Below are positions 19,295 to 28,869 of a stretch of DNA of 64,000 nt, in pieces. Below the pieces are notes generated by a model, which ran no database searches, had not been told where the DNA came from, and saw nothing but the letters and a program-made list of their open reading frames with translations. The stretch is from Butyrivibrio sp. Its GTDB lineage: Bacteria > Bacillota > Clostridia > Lachnospirales > Lachnospiraceae. The stretch lies in the NCBI GenBank assembly GCA_022486625.1, contig JAKVKH010000005.1:55477-119476 (forward strand), read 5' to 3'. How positions within the stretch are numbered: the first letter of the stretch is position 1; the number at the start of each line of letters is the position of its first letter. Both the position numbers and the translations under genes were made by a program.

Positions 19295-19324
19295 AAAAAG
19301 ACCATGCGGTATTCTGCATGGTCT
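19295..19324 (-). terminator. Rho-independent terminator after the permease genes
   Basis: A perfect 9-bp stem (AGACCATGC / GCATGGTCT) with an 8-nt loop is followed on the minus strand by TTTTTA. It lies 31 bp after the LplC-type permease stop and separates the lipoprotein-permease unit from the second binding protein and enzyme genes. It may be only partly efficient. Confidence 0.8.
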
Positions 19325-19354
19325 CTTTTCCTTTCCCCTGATATGGCTCTGTCC

Positions 19355-20266
19355 TTATTCCTTAACACCGCCAAGCGTCAGACCGGTTACAAAATACTTC
19401 TGCAGAAACGGATAGATGCAGATGATCGGCAACATGGTCAGAATCGTGGCCGCTGCGCGGACAGACGTCGGTGTGACCGCGCCGGACGCATTTTTCATTG
19501 CTTCCACAGAAGTTCCCTGATTGGTCACGGAAGAAAGCAGTTTCATCAGTTCGTACTGCAATGTGGTCAGGTTGTCGCTCATCCTGTTATACAGCATGGC
19601 ATCAAACCAGGAATTCCACTGTCCGACTGCAACGAATAACGCTACAGTCGCATAAACCGGTTTGCAGAGCGGAGATATGATTTTCAGAAAAATCTCCGTA
19701 TATCCGGCGCCGTCAAGCTGCGCCGACTCTTCAAGTGAATCCGGAATACCTTCCATATAAGTTCTGATTACCAGCATGTTAAAGGCATTGAGCATACCCG
19801 GTACGATATAGACCCAGAAGCTGTTGGTCAGATGCAGTCCCTTGAACAGAAGGAAAACCGGAATCAGACCTCCGTTTACATACATGGTGATTACCCAGAA
19901 CAGTGAAAGCTGCCTCTTGAACATGAATCTCTTTCTGCTGACAATAAATGCCAGAATCGCATTGGCAGCAAGACAGGTCAGCGTACCGATCACAGTACGG
20001 GCAACCGTAACAATGGCGCCTGTCACCAGATTATCCTTCTGCAGAACTGTCGTATAATTCTTGAAGGTCCATCTTCTCGGCCAGAGATAAATTCCGCCCC
20101 TTAAGGCATCCGTTCCGTCATTCAAGGAAATGGCCAGTGTATTAATAACCGGATATAAGGTAATGATCACAAACAATGCCATAAAAATCGTGTTGCAGAT
20201 AATAAATGTCATGTCTGCTGCAGATCTTTTTTTTCTTTTTTTCTTCATCTGAATACTCATTTCCAT
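19355..20266 (-). CDS. Sugar ABC transporter permease (LplC type), xylan locus
   Basis: This 303-residue membrane protein has a Lys/Arg-rich N-terminus and about six hydrophobic segments. The EAA loop is EESAQLDGAGYTEIFLKIISPLCKP, with C-terminus FVTGLTLGGVKE. An RBS (GGGAGG, 7 nt) precedes the ATG at 20266. It is 12 bp after the partner permease and followed by a strong terminator. It forms the membrane channel with its partner for the oligosaccharide bound by the neighbouring lipoproteins. Confidence 0.94.
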   Translation of the reverse strand: MEMSIQMKKKRKKRSAADMTFIICNTIFMALFVIITLYPVINTLAISLNDGTDALRGGIYLWPRRWTFKNYTTVLQKDNLVTGAIVTVARTVIGTLTCLAANAILAFIVSRKRFMFKRQLSLFWVITMYVNGGLIPVFLLFKGLHLTNSFWVYIVPGMLNAFNMLVIRTYMEGIPDSLEESAQLDGAGYTEIFLKIISPLCKPVYATVALFVAVGQWNSWFDAMLYNRMSDNLTTLQYELMKLLSSVTNQGTSVEAMKNASGAVTPTSVRAAATILTMLPIICIYPFLQKYFVTGLTLGGVKE

Positions 20267-20278
20267 TCCGCAGCCTCC

Positions 20279-21217
20279 CTAGAATAACCGTTCTTCGCCA
20301 TTGCGCTTTGCAATCTGATTGGCAATGACAATCAGTATGATGCTTACCAGACTCTTGAAAATACCGGCAGCAGTACCAAGTGCATAATCTCCCTGACTGA
20401 TACCCCACTTGAGTACATAAATATCAATTGTCTGTGAAACACCCTGTACAAGACCGTTTCCGAGAAGATACTGTATTTCAAATCCTGCATTCAGAACGTT
20501 ACCAACGCTCATCAGCAGCAGGATCATAATTGTCGCTCTGATTCCGGGCAGTGTAACATATTTGATTCTCGCCCAGCGTCCGGCACCATCGATTGCCGCC
20601 GCTTCATACAGTGACGGATCAATTGCGGTAATCGCTGCCAGATAGATAATGGCATTCCATCCTGTTTCCTTCCAGACATTTGCAAACGCTACAATCGGCC
20701 AGAAATACCCCGGATGTGCAAAAAAGTCTACCGGCTGCTGTATCATACCGAATCGCATCAGCATTTCATTGATAATTCCCGTACCGGAAAGTGCATCATG
20801 CAGAATTCCCGTTACAATGATCCATGACAGGAAATGCGGCAGATACGAAATTGTCTGCACGGTTTTCTTGGCGCCTTTTGATGTAATCTCATTAAGCAGA
20901 ATGGCAAATACAATTGCCATAATAAAAGTAACTGCCAGATTAATAACACCCATTGCAAGCGTATTTCTGATGACCCTGATAAAGGTTGCATCTGAAAAGA
21001 GCTGTTGAAACTTGGCCATTCCTACAAACGGAGAATGAAAAATACCATCTTTGGGACGAAAATTTTCAAATGCCATTGCCCATCCGGCAAGCGGCAGATA
21101 ACAGAAAATCACCCCATAAAGTACAATCGCGGCTGACCAGATCAGCAGTACCTTCTGGCGCCTGACTTCTTTCCATGTAATCTGTATTTTCGGTTCTTTA
21201 ATTTTCGTCTTCGCCAT
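20279..21217 (-). CDS. Sugar ABC transporter permease (LplB type), xylan locus
   Basis: This 312-residue permease begins MAKTKIKEPKIQITWKEVRR and has six likely membrane segments, with the EAA loop YEAAAIDGAGRWARIKYVTLP. The ATG at 21217 has GGAG five bases upstream; the frame extends to 21340 without support. It lies between the lipoprotein gene (with an intervening hairpin) and the LplC-type permease. The ATPase must come from elsewhere in the genome. Confidence 0.94.
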   Translation of the reverse strand: MAKTKIKEPKIQITWKEVRRQKVLLIWSAAIVLYGVIFCYLPLAGWAMAFENFRPKDGIFHSPFVGMAKFQQLFSDATFIRVIRNTLAMGVINLAVTFIMAIVFAILLNEITSKGAKKTVQTISYLPHFLSWIIVTGILHDALSGTGIINEMLMRFGMIQQPVDFFAHPGYFWPIVAFANVWKETGWNAIIYLAAITAIDPSLYEAAAIDGAGRWARIKYVTLPGIRATIMILLLMSVGNVLNAGFEIQYLLGNGLVQGVSQTIDIYVLKWGISQGDYALGTAAGIFKSLVSIILIVIANQIAKRNGEERLF

Positions 21218-21234
21218 AACTACTCCATAAATAA

Positions 21235-21262
21235 GGAGGCAGACAAACAAACGCCTGCCTCC
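21235..21262 (-). promoter_or_regulatory. Hairpin between binding-protein and permease genes
   Basis: An 8-bp GC-rich stem (GGAGGCAG / CTGCCTCC) with a 12-nt loop is followed on the minus strand by TTATTTAT. It lies 19 bp after the lipoprotein stop and 17 bp before the permease start. It may reduce read-through so that more lipoprotein than permease is made. Confidence 0.55.
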
Positions 21263-21281
21263 GGATTTCAGTTTCTGATCA

Positions 21282-23018
21282 TCAGTTACTGTACTTTGCT
21301 GCGTCCGCCACACGTTTCTCCAGTTCTGTCTGTGACTCACTTAAGAAATCCTGCGGATTGCATGCATTATATGCTTTCATATATTCATTCCAGCCATCTT
21401 CAAAGTTATCTGCCATAACCACCTTCGGCAGGTACTGATGCTTGCATTCACCCATCTTGGTCCATGCGGTTCCGCCAGGTGTTGCCGTTGTCAGAGATCC
21501 TGAGAATGACCACATCGGATACCACGGGCCAGGTGCCTCGCAGGTTCCGATCATCTCCACATAAGTCTTTACGCCATATGCATCAAAGGTATCCTTTACA
21601 TCCTGCTGCAGACCATCATAGAACTCACTTGCCTGTCCGTCAGGCTTCATTGCATTCTTGCCGTCCTTGCTGGTGCCGTTATACTGCGGGAAATAGGAAT
21701 AAGTACAAAGATGTGATGCCTTATATGCTGTGTCGGAGCAGTTCGTACGTTCCTCCGGAGTACGGTAGAACATGCCATCCTTGTCCACTTCGTAATCTTT
21801 ACCCTCAACACCCCAGAAACGAAGGTTGTGGTTATCCTGATCCAGAAGATCATTGATAAACTGCAGTGCACCATCTACATCCTTGCAGCTGGTTGTAATG
21901 GAAAGTCCTGCGCCATTGTTGAATGCGCCGCCGGAGCAGTGCCATCTGTTCTGTACACTCTCATCAATTGTGATCGGAAGCGGCACATAGTCACAGCCCT
22001 GTTTATCAAGGCCTGCCTGCTTTAAGGCATCGTTTACGTTGTATGCAAAATCCCACCACTGATCAATCATGCCGAGTACCCGTCCGGTGGACAGCTTTGC
22101 AATATATTCATCATAGGTCTGTGTGAAGGACTCTGAATCCACAATGCCCTTCTTATATTCCTCATTCAGTTTCTGGAAATACTTCTTGGCTGTTGCCGTT
22201 GTATTATAATCTACAATCTTCGGATTCTTCGGATCATCTGCGTTGACAATTACCGAGCCGTCATTCGGATAGCCATCCAGGAACTGCGGTGCATTTTCAA
22301 GACAGAAATATCTCCAGTCATCGCAGAGAATTGTATACGGAATATTCTTTGTTCCGTCTTCCATGGTCGGATTTGCGGCATTGTATTTTTCCAGAAGGTC
22401 AAAGTACTGATCCATTGTTTTGATCTTCGGATAATTTGCCCACTTCAGTACTCTGGTCTGAATCCAGAATGCTTCATCATTGTGCGTACATGTCTTTTCT
22501 TCACCATTGATATTGGAAAATTCAGGAATCCAGTAGATATGTCCGTCATCCTGGCGCAGCTTATCCCATTCTTCTGCGGTAAAATAATTCTTGATATTCG
22601 GATATTTATCAATATAATCATCCAGTGCAACCAGAGCACCTGCCTGATACAACTGCTGCGTCCCATCGCCGCCATCGATAAAGTCAGGATATTCTCCGCC
22701 TGCAATCAGTGTTCCGACTGCTTCCTGCGCGGTCTGTCCGGTCAGCCATGTCTCCTTGACCTTCACCCCTGTCTTCTGTGCAATCAGACTCTGAATCTCA
22801 TTGTCATCATTGATTTCCGTCCCCGGTGTTGCAAAAAATGCGGTAAAATTCTTTACCTCTCCCTTTGCTGATGCCCCCGATGTACTGCCTGCCGCAGTTC
22901 CCGCACTGCTGCCGGACTCTGACGTTCCTGATGCTGTCCCTGCACTTCCGCAGCCCGCCATCATGGATACGGTCATTGCTGCTGTCAGAAGCAGACTGAG
23001 TAACTTTTTCCTCTTCAT
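21282..23018 (-). CDS. Extracellular solute-binding lipoprotein, xylan locus
   Basis: This 578-residue protein has a lipoprotein signal (MKRKKLLSLLLTAAMTVSM, lipobox ending AGC) followed by a Gly/Ser/Ala linker. The body is an Lpl/family 1 type sugar-binding protein with ALDDYIDKYPNIKNYF, GHIYWIPEF and [24 protein letters not shown] lies 10 nt upstream. It is the first gene of the transporter unit and is divergent from nothing: the YesN gene ends 116 bp upstream on the same strand. Xylo- or arabinoxylo-oligosaccharide is the probable ligand from the neighbouring enzymes. The YesM/YesN pair next door is the likely regulator. Confidence 0.94.
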   Translation of the reverse strand: MKRKKLLSLLLTAAMTVSMMAGCGSAGTASGTSESGSSAGTAAGSTSGASAKGEVKNFTAFFATPGTEINDDNEIQSLIAQKTGVKVKETWLTGQTAQEAVGTLIAGGEYPDFIDGGDGTQQLYQAGALVALDDYIDKYPNIKNYFTAEEWDKLRQDDGHIYWIPEFSNINGEEKTCTHNDEAFWIQTRVLKWANYPKIKTMDQYFDLLEKYNAANPTMEDGTKNIPYTILCDDWRYFCLENAPQFLDGYPNDGSVIVNADDPKNPKIVDYNTTATAKKYFQKLNEEYKKGIVDSESFTQTYDEYIAKLSTGRVLGMIDQWWDFAYNVNDALKQAGLDKQGCDYVPLPITIDESVQNRWHCSGGAFNNGAGLSITTSCKDVDGALQFINDLLDQDNHNLRFWGVEGKDYEVDKDGMFYRTPEERTNCSDTAYKASHLCTYSYFPQYNGTSKDGKNAMKPDGQASEFYDGLQQDVKDTFDAYGVKTYVEMIGTCEAPGPWYPMWSFSGSLTTATPGGTAWTKMGECKHQYLPKVVMADNFEDGWNEYMKAYNACNPQDFLSESQTELEKRVADAAKYSN

Positions 23019-23087
23019 TCTGGAAATACCTCCCTTTCTTTGATACTACTCATTCTAAAATTTCCAACAGCTTCGGCAAACGGAGAG

Positions 23088-23093
23088 ATTATA
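23088..23093 (-). promoter_or_regulatory. -10 element of the transporter operon promoter
   Basis: A perfect TATAAT on the minus strand lies 69 bp upstream of the lipoprotein start. No acceptable -35 is seen 16-18 bp further up, which fits a promoter needing an AraC-type activator such as the adjacent YesN-like protein (inference). Confidence 0.5.
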
Positions 23094-23120
23094 GGGAAAA
23101 CCCGGACAAATTTTTAATCA

Positions 23121-23149
23121 TAAAAAACCGCAGCTTATTTCGCTGCGGT
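23121..23149 (-). terminator. Rho-independent terminator of the GH3-YesM-YesN operon
   Basis: An 8-bp stem (ACCGCAGC / GCTGCGGT) with a 7-nt loop is followed on the minus strand by TTTTTTA. The hairpin overlaps the last codons of the YesN-like gene. Confidence 0.85.
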
Positions 23150-24721
23150 CTGTTTCCTGTATTTCGCCGGTGTACAGCCTTTGGCTGCAATAAACCGGTT
23201 CACAAAATAATCAATATCATGATATCCTACCTGCTCTGCAATCTGATAAATCCGGTCATCTGTCCGTTTCAGGAGCCTTGCTGCCTGCTCAATCCGGATC
23301 TCATTAAGATAATCCTTGAAGGACTGCCCGTACTGTCTGTGGAACAGCTGACCCAGATATGCGGTATTGATATAATATTTCTCACTGAGATCCTTAAGTG
23401 TCAGGTTCTCTGCATAGTGCTCATGAATTTCCCTCTCTACTTCACTGATCACGCCTTTGGACACTTTCCCCCGCAGCTGCATCAGATAATCTCCATACGT
23501 GCAGGCAAATCTGCAGAAATGCGCCTTGCTTCCGCGCAGAATCCCTTTTTCCGAAGTATTTTCACTGATCAGCCGCAGGATTTCTTCCTGATTGACTCCG
23601 CTGTCCTGCTCTGATGCCAGATGCACCAGATAAAACAGCAGATAATTGATATTCAGACTCATCATCTTTTCCGAGACGCCAAGTCTTTGCATTTCCTGAT
23701 AAAAAAGATCTACCGTTTTCATGATGCACGCATGATCATTTTCTTCAATTGCATGCAGAAGCGCATCCAGACTGTCCTTGCAGAGTACTGTTCCTTTCAT
23801 GCCCACCTGAACATCTTCTTCATAAAAACAGATTTCCTTCTGCTCCCGAAACCCCTGACAGGATCTCAGGATGCAGGCTGAAGCATAGGATTTTGCAATC
23901 TCCGCAATGTCCTGTACCTTTTTACCCACAATCATGACTACCGGCAGATTTACAATTCCTCTGAGAAAATCCAGAAAACTTTCCAGATATTCATGCTCCT
24001 CCAGCTGTGCCTCTTTTGCCAGTGCATCACAGTAAATAAAGCCGATGTCGTAATCTTCTCCGGAAACATCCATAATACAGTGCTCCGCATCTCTTTTCAG
24101 GAATTCACTGCAGGCATCCTGAATTTTTTTCTGGGAAGATCTTTTTTCCTCATCTGTAATCTCTTCATCCGCCTGTACGCCTCTCATCCGAAGTTCAATA
24201 TAGCGCACTCCCGCGGACAGATGCATATGGCTGCATACGTAAGTAAGGTCTGTATCATCAAATCTTCCCTGAACAAGGGCAATCAGCGTCCTGGCAAGAT
24301 ATGCCCGTTCGTTGCGCCGCGTTTCCTGCTGCCTGCGTTGCTGCTGATCCGACAGTTCCAGAATCCGGTGCAGCAGCTCCATCAGATTCTCCTTCAGTAC
24401 CGGTTTCAATATATACTCTGTGCATTTGTATGCAATTGCCTGCTGTGCATAGTTAAAATCCGCATAACCGCTCAGCAGCACAAACCAGGCTTCTGAAATA
24501 TGTTCCGTCCGTATCTTTCCAAGCAGTTCAATGCCGGACATTACCGGCATTTTAATATCTGCAATAATCAGATCCACCTGCTGTTCCCGCAGATAATCCA
24601 GTGCTTCCTGCCCGTCTGCTGCAGTCCTGACAATTTCAAAGCCCTCTTTTTTCCAGTCAATCAGAACCTTAAGTCCCTGCAGAATAAAGGGTTCATCATC
24701 TACCAGCATCACTCTGAGCAT
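23135..24721 (-). CDS. YesN-like response regulator with AraC DNA-binding domain
   Basis: This protein of about 528 residues has an N-terminal receiver domain (MLRVMLVDDEPFILQG, phospho-acceptor Asp in DLIIADIKMPVMSG, switch Lys in YILKPV), a long middle region, and a C-terminal AraC double helix-turn-helix (NLTLKDLSEKYYINTAYLGQ, YQIAEQVGYHDIDYFVNRF). It is the partner of the kinase upstream and overlaps it by 26 bp. An in-frame ATG at 24733 is an alternative start. It probably activates the transporter operon that begins just downstream, where only a -10 box is seen. Confidence 0.93.
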   Translation of the reverse strand: MLRVMLVDDEPFILQGLKVLIDWKKEGFEIVRTAADGQEALDYLREQQVDLIIADIKMPVMSGIELLGKIRTEHISEAWFVLLSGYADFNYAQQAIAYKCTEYILKPVLKENLMELLHRILELSDQQQRRQQETRRNERAYLARTLIALVQGRFDDTDLTYVCSHMHLSAGVRYIELRMRGVQADEEITDEEKRSSQKKIQDACSEFLKRDAEHCIMDVSGEDYDIGFIYCDALAKEAQLEEHEYLESFLDFLRGIVNLPVVMIVGKKVQDIAEIAKSYASACILRSCQGFREQKEICFYEEDVQVGMKGTVLCKDSLDALLHAIEENDHACIMKTVDLFYQEMQRLGVSEKMMSLNINYLLFYLVHLASEQDSGVNQEEILRLISENTSEKGILRGSKAHFCRFACTYGDYLMQLRGKVSKGVISEVEREIHEHYAENLTLKDLSEKYYINTAYLGQLFHRQYGQSFKDYLNEIRIEQAARLLKRTDDRIYQIAEQVGYHDIDYFVNRFIAAKGCTPAKYRKQTAAK

Positions 24722-26519
24722 TCCCGTTACCATTCCTTTCCTGAACCTGTGGATGCATTATGCTGGAAAGCGGAATTCTGACCGTCACTGTCATTCCGAC
24801 GCCTTCCTCTCCTTCAACGGAAAAAGATGCCTGATTCTCCGAAATCATTTTAAGGCGAAGACAGGCATTGACAATTCCGATCCTGCCCTTTAAACGGATC
24901 ATATCAATGCTGGCATTCTGCATCCGGCTCTGGAGTTCTTCCATTTCCGTCTGTGACATTCCTTTCCCTGTATCTTCTGTCTCGATACACAGCTTTCCGT
25001 CCTTTCTGCCAATCCGTACAAAAATCCAGCCCGGTGCCGTCTTGCTTTCAATTCCATGTACACACGCGTTTTCCACAAAAGTAACGATTGTCAGCTTCGG
25101 AATCCACAAAGAAAGACACTCCGGTTCCACATGCAGATCATAACTGAGCCGGTCGCCAAACCGGTACTTCTGAAGTTCCAGATAGGCAGACACAAAATCC
25201 ATTTCCTCTGAAATTTCCACCATATCCCTTGACAGATCCACATACTGTCTTTGCATGACAGCCAGCTTTTCCACCATGGTTGCCGTTTCCGTTTCTCTTT
25301 TCAAAAGGCTGTGCATCCGGATGCTCTCCAGTGCATTGAACAGAAAGTGCGGATTGATCTGGCTGTGAAGCGCCAGAAGTTCCGCATTCTGTTTGGCCAC
25401 CAGAATATCCTGCTCATGGATTCTGTTTTTGTACACCTGCTGAATCAGAGAATTGATCCTCTGTGCCATGCGGTTATAACTGCGGATCAGGTTGCTGATT
25501 TCATCCTGTCCGGATGTCTGCGGAAGTTCTTTCAGATCATCTCCGTCCACTTTTTCCATGGTCGCGCTCAGTCTGGTGATCCGCACGATAAAGGAGCGGT
25601 TCAGTTCCTTCATCAGCACAAGCGGCAACAGAATATTGATCATGATCAGAAACAAAATGCCGGGAAGATGATTCACCACCGTGTGAAGCAGCCTGGTATC
25701 CGGCTTTACAACACAGATTCTGAGGCTGGCACCATACAGATTCATCTCCTGTGAAAATCCGATCCTGCTCTGATCCGTAAGCCGCTGGAAATCCTGTCCC
25801 TGATTGGAATACGCTCCGTTTGAAAGCACAATCCTGTCGGCATCACAGATATATACCGCCAGACTGTACTTCATTGCAGACAGATTTCGTATGATCGTAC
25901 CATAATCCATGCTGATCGCCATGACTTTTTCATTCGGCGATCCCTGGTAAAAGTTCAGTTTCTGCAGAAACAGTACTTTCCGTTTCGGCGCAACCGCCGG
26001 ACTTTCACTGTCATCATACTGGAAATAGAGCGCCCTTCCTCCTTTTGCCTGCTGCAGTGTCTGGTACCACTGACTGCTTCTTGCATCTTCTATCCGGCGG
26101 ACATTTCCACCATCTACCACTGTCGGATTATCCGTATATAATGTAAACATAAGATGATCCATCCCGAAGCGGTCCGAAAGCAGCGTATCGACAAAAAGAT
26201 TCTGATAGGCTTCCACATACTCCAGATTATCTGCATAGTTTCTGTCCAGAAACTCTTCAATATACTGGCTTGCATATATATTCTTGCCAAGGCTGGCTGC
26301 ATAGTCCACGCTGTTATAGAAACTGTTCTGCACAGCATTTGCAGCATTCTCCATTGCATGCTGCGCGGATCTGCGCTCCGAATTTCCAATCACATAGACA
26401 ATATAACTGTCTGTAATAAACAACGGAAGCAGCACACACAGAATGTAAAACAGATAGAATTTACTTCTGATTTTCAGATTATCCGTGAAGTTTTCAATTC
26501 TGCATAGCAGTTTTCGCAT
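24696..26519 (-). CDS. YesM-like sensor histidine kinase
   Basis: This 607-residue membrane kinase has a first membrane helix near residues 17-37, a long extracytoplasmic sensor region, and a second helix near 280-300. A HAMP-like segment follows, then the His_kinase signature with phosphorylated His in INPHFLFNALESIRMH, and an ATPase domain with FVENACVHGI and EDTGKGMS. It belongs to the LytS/YesM class. It probably senses external oligosaccharide, perhaps through a binding protein, and phosphorylates the YesN-like regulator. RBS AAGGGA precedes the ATG at 26519. It lies 39 bp after the GH3 gene. Confidence 0.93.
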   Translation of the reverse strand: MRKLLCRIENFTDNLKIRSKFYLFYILCVLLPLFITDSYIVYVIGNSERRSAQHAMENAANAVQNSFYNSVDYAASLGKNIYASQYIEEFLDRNYADNLEYVEAYQNLFVDTLLSDRFGMDHLMFTLYTDNPTVVDGGNVRRIEDARSSQWYQTLQQAKGGRALYFQYDDSESPAVAPKRKVLFLQKLNFYQGSPNEKVMAISMDYGTIIRNLSAMKYSLAVYICDADRIVLSNGAYSNQGQDFQRLTDQSRIGFSQEMNLYGASLRICVVKPDTRLLHTVVNHLPGILFLIMINILLPLVLMKELNRSFIVRITRLSATMEKVDGDDLKELPQTSGQDEISNLIRSYNRMAQRINSLIQQVYKNRIHEQDILVAKQNAELLALHSQINPHFLFNALESIRMHSLLKRETETATMVEKLAVMQRQYVDLSRDMVEISEEMDFVSAYLELQKYRFGDRLSYDLHVEPECLSLWIPKLTIVTFVENACVHGIESKTAPGWIFVRIGRKDGKLCIETEDTGKGMSQTEMEELQSRMQNASIDMIRLKGRIGIVNACLRLKMISENQASFSVEGEEGVGMTVTVRIPLSSIMHPQVQERNGNGNAQSDAGR

Positions 26520-26558
26520 TCTGTATGTCCCTTCGCACTATCCGCATTCCCTGCCGCC

Positions 26559-28673
26559 TTAAAAGCTTACGGTCAGTTCTTTTGTCTCATTTCCGTACAG
26601 CTGCCGCGTCCGTTCATCCGGCTGCCCGAGTCCAACATAAATATGCGCCCCGGTTCCTTCTCTGACAGCTTCTCCCGCTTCATTAATCACCCGGAATGCC
26701 TTTTCAGGAATCATCAGCTCTGCCTTTTTCTGTTCTCCGGGCTGCAGGGTTATCCTTGCAAACGCCGCCAGCTTCGGATTTCTGACTTCATTCTTCGCAT
26801 TATCCACATGCACATAGACCTGCAGGACTTCCTCCGCCGGCATCTGTCCCCGGTTTACTATTTCCGCACTTATTCTCAGATCCTGCCCTTCCTGCAGTGT
26901 CTGCACCTTTTCTGTCACTTCTGCCTCCAGAACCTGCGTTTTGCCATAGCCAAGGCCGTAGCCAAACGGATAGAGCGGCGTCCTGCCAAGAAATCTGTAG
27001 GTTCTGCCCTGCATGGTATAATCTGTAAACTCCGGCATATCTTCCAGATCCCGGTAAAACGTCACCGGAAGTTTGCCTGACGGCTGTTCCAGTCCAAAAA
27101 GAATTCTGGCTGCGTCAAGCCCTCCGCGTCCTCCCGGATACCAGAGCTGAAGCACCGCAGCAGCCTTCTCATCTGCCAGCTGCAGATCCATGGCACTGCC
27201 GGACATCATACATACCACAGTCGGCGTTCCTGTTGCCAGTACCTTTTCCAGCAGAATTTCCTGCGGCTTTGGAAGACGCAGATCCAGCTTATCTCCGGAT
27301 GCATAGGCATTCCCGGCATCTCCCTCTTCTCCTTCCAGCAGTTCATCAAGTCCCAGACAGAGAACCACTGCATCTGAATGCTCCGCAACTGTCTGTGCTT
27401 CAGAAATCCTGTCATTTGCTCTGGCCAGGGACTCTACGCGGTCCTTACTTTTATCACTGCCCTGCGCATACAGTACACGGATATCATCCCCTGCAATATT
27501 TTCTATTCCGTCAAGTACCGTAACATATCCGGCTGCAGTACCGTGATAGTTGCCGATCAGCGCCCGCCTGCTGTCTGCATTGGGTCCGATAACACCGATT
27601 GTATGAATCTTCTGACGGTCAAACGGCAGAATTCCGTTATTTTTTAAAAGGACAATGCTCTCTCTGGCTGCTCTTGAAGCAAGTGCCTGATGTGCTCTGC
27701 TGTCCACCTCTTCATAGGGAATATCATCATACTCGGTTTTTTCAGACATTCCCAGCAGATATCTTGTGGTAAAAAGACGGATTGCAGCGCGGCGGACATT
27801 TTCCTTCGGCACCAGTCCTTCCTGACAGGCATCCAGAATCTTCTGATAGGTACAGCCGCAGTTCAGATCACATCCCTTTTCCAGTGCCAGCTGTGCACTC
27901 TTTTCCGGCGTATCAGTTATCTTATGATTCTGGTGAAAATCCTGAATCGCCCAGCAGTCTGAAACAAAATGTCCCTGGAAATTCCATTTTGTGCGCAGCA
28001 CTTCCTGCATAAGATACCCATGGGCACAGCACGGCTCTCCGTTTGTCCGGTTATAGGCACCCATCACCGATTCCACCTTTGCATCCTTCACGCAGGCTTC
28101 AAATGCAGGCAGATAAGTCTCCCACAGATCCTTCATGGAAGCCCTTGCATCAAAATGATGTCTCAGTGCTTCCGGTCCTGAATGTACAGCAAAATGCTTT
28201 GCGCAGGCAGCTGTTTTGAGATGCTGCCCGTTTCCCTGCAGGCCTTTGATAAACGGAACCGCCATATTGCTGATCAGCACCGGATCTTCTCCATATGTTT
28301 CCTGGCCTCTGCCCCATCTGGGATCCCGGAACAGATTCACATTCGGTGACCAGACTGTCAGCCCCTTATAAATATCCCGGTCACCATGCTTCACAGATTC
28401 ATTATATTTTGCACGTACTTCCGTTGAAATACAGTCACCGATTTCCTGCATCAGTTCCTGATCAAAGGTGGCTCCAAGTCCGATTGCCTGTGGGAACACT
28501 GTTGCCGTACCGTTTCTGGCCATTCCGTGAAGGCATTCATTCCACCAGTTATATTCCGGTACACTGAGTCTTTCAATTGCAGGCGCATCAAATCGCAGCT
28601 GCGATGCCATTTCCTCCAGTGTCATCTGATCCACAAGTTCCGTTGCCTTTTTTACGGCCTCTTTTCTGTTCAT
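26559..28673 (-). CDS. GH3 beta-xylosidase/beta-glucosidase
   Basis: This GH3 enzyme of about 704 residues has SVPEYNWWNECLHG near the N-terminus, DPRWGRGQETYGEDP, CAKHFAVHSGPE, and nucleophile Asp in FVSDCWAIQDF near residue 238. The second alpha/beta domain and a C-terminal fibronectin III-like domain (PLYPFGYGLGYGKT onward) complete the family's usual three-domain form. The NWWNE and SDCWAI forms recall xylan-type GH3 beta-xylosidases. No signal peptide is visible. GGGAGGG nine bases upstream decides the ATG at 28673 over the TTG at 28679. It leads an operon with the YesM/YesN pair and is divergent from the AraC regulator. Confidence 0.92.
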   Translation of the reverse strand: MNRKEAVKKATELVDQMTLEEMASQLRFDAPAIERLSVPEYNWWNECLHGMARNGTATVFPQAIGLGATFDQELMQEIGDCISTEVRAKYNESVKHGDRDIYKGLTVWSPNVNLFRDPRWGRGQETYGEDPVLISNMAVPFIKGLQGNGQHLKTAACAKHFAVHSGPEALRHHFDARASMKDLWETYLPAFEACVKDAKVESVMGAYNRTNGEPCCAHGYLMQEVLRTKWNFQGHFVSDCWAIQDFHQNHKITDTPEKSAQLALEKGCDLNCGCTYQKILDACQEGLVPKENVRRAAIRLFTTRYLLGMSEKTEYDDIPYEEVDSRAHQALASRAARESIVLLKNNGILPFDRQKIHTIGVIGPNADSRRALIGNYHGTAAGYVTVLDGIENIAGDDIRVLYAQGSDKSKDRVESLARANDRISEAQTVAEHSDAVVLCLGLDELLEGEEGDAGNAYASGDKLDLRLPKPQEILLEKVLATGTPTVVCMMSGSAMDLQLADEKAAAVLQLWYPGGRGGLDAARILFGLEQPSGKLPVTFYRDLEDMPEFTDYTMQGRTYRFLGRTPLYPFGYGLGYGKTQVLEAEVTEKVQTLQEGQDLRISAEIVNRGQMPAEEVLQVYVHVDNAKNEVRNPKLAAFARITLQPGEQKKAELMIPEKAFRVINEAGEAVREGTGAHIYVGLGQPDERTRQLYGNETKELTVSF

Positions 28674-28869
28674 CTGCAATAACCCTCCCTGACAGAATCC
28701 GCCCTGCTACAGCACGCTCTGTTCTTTGTTCTTATTCTATCTGCCCCCCTCGTAAAACTCATTACATTCCTTGCGGATCATTTGGCAGAAATTGCTTTTC
28801 TGTGATCTGAAACTGGAATTTTCGTATCATATGTGGCACACTGTAGAAAGCAATTTATGGAGGAAAAAA

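Noticed and set aside
17963..19639. A 558-codon plus-strand frame
   Set aside because: It is antisense to the second binding-protein gene and part of a permease gene; composition rich in Ile, Arg and Cys with no recognisable domain.
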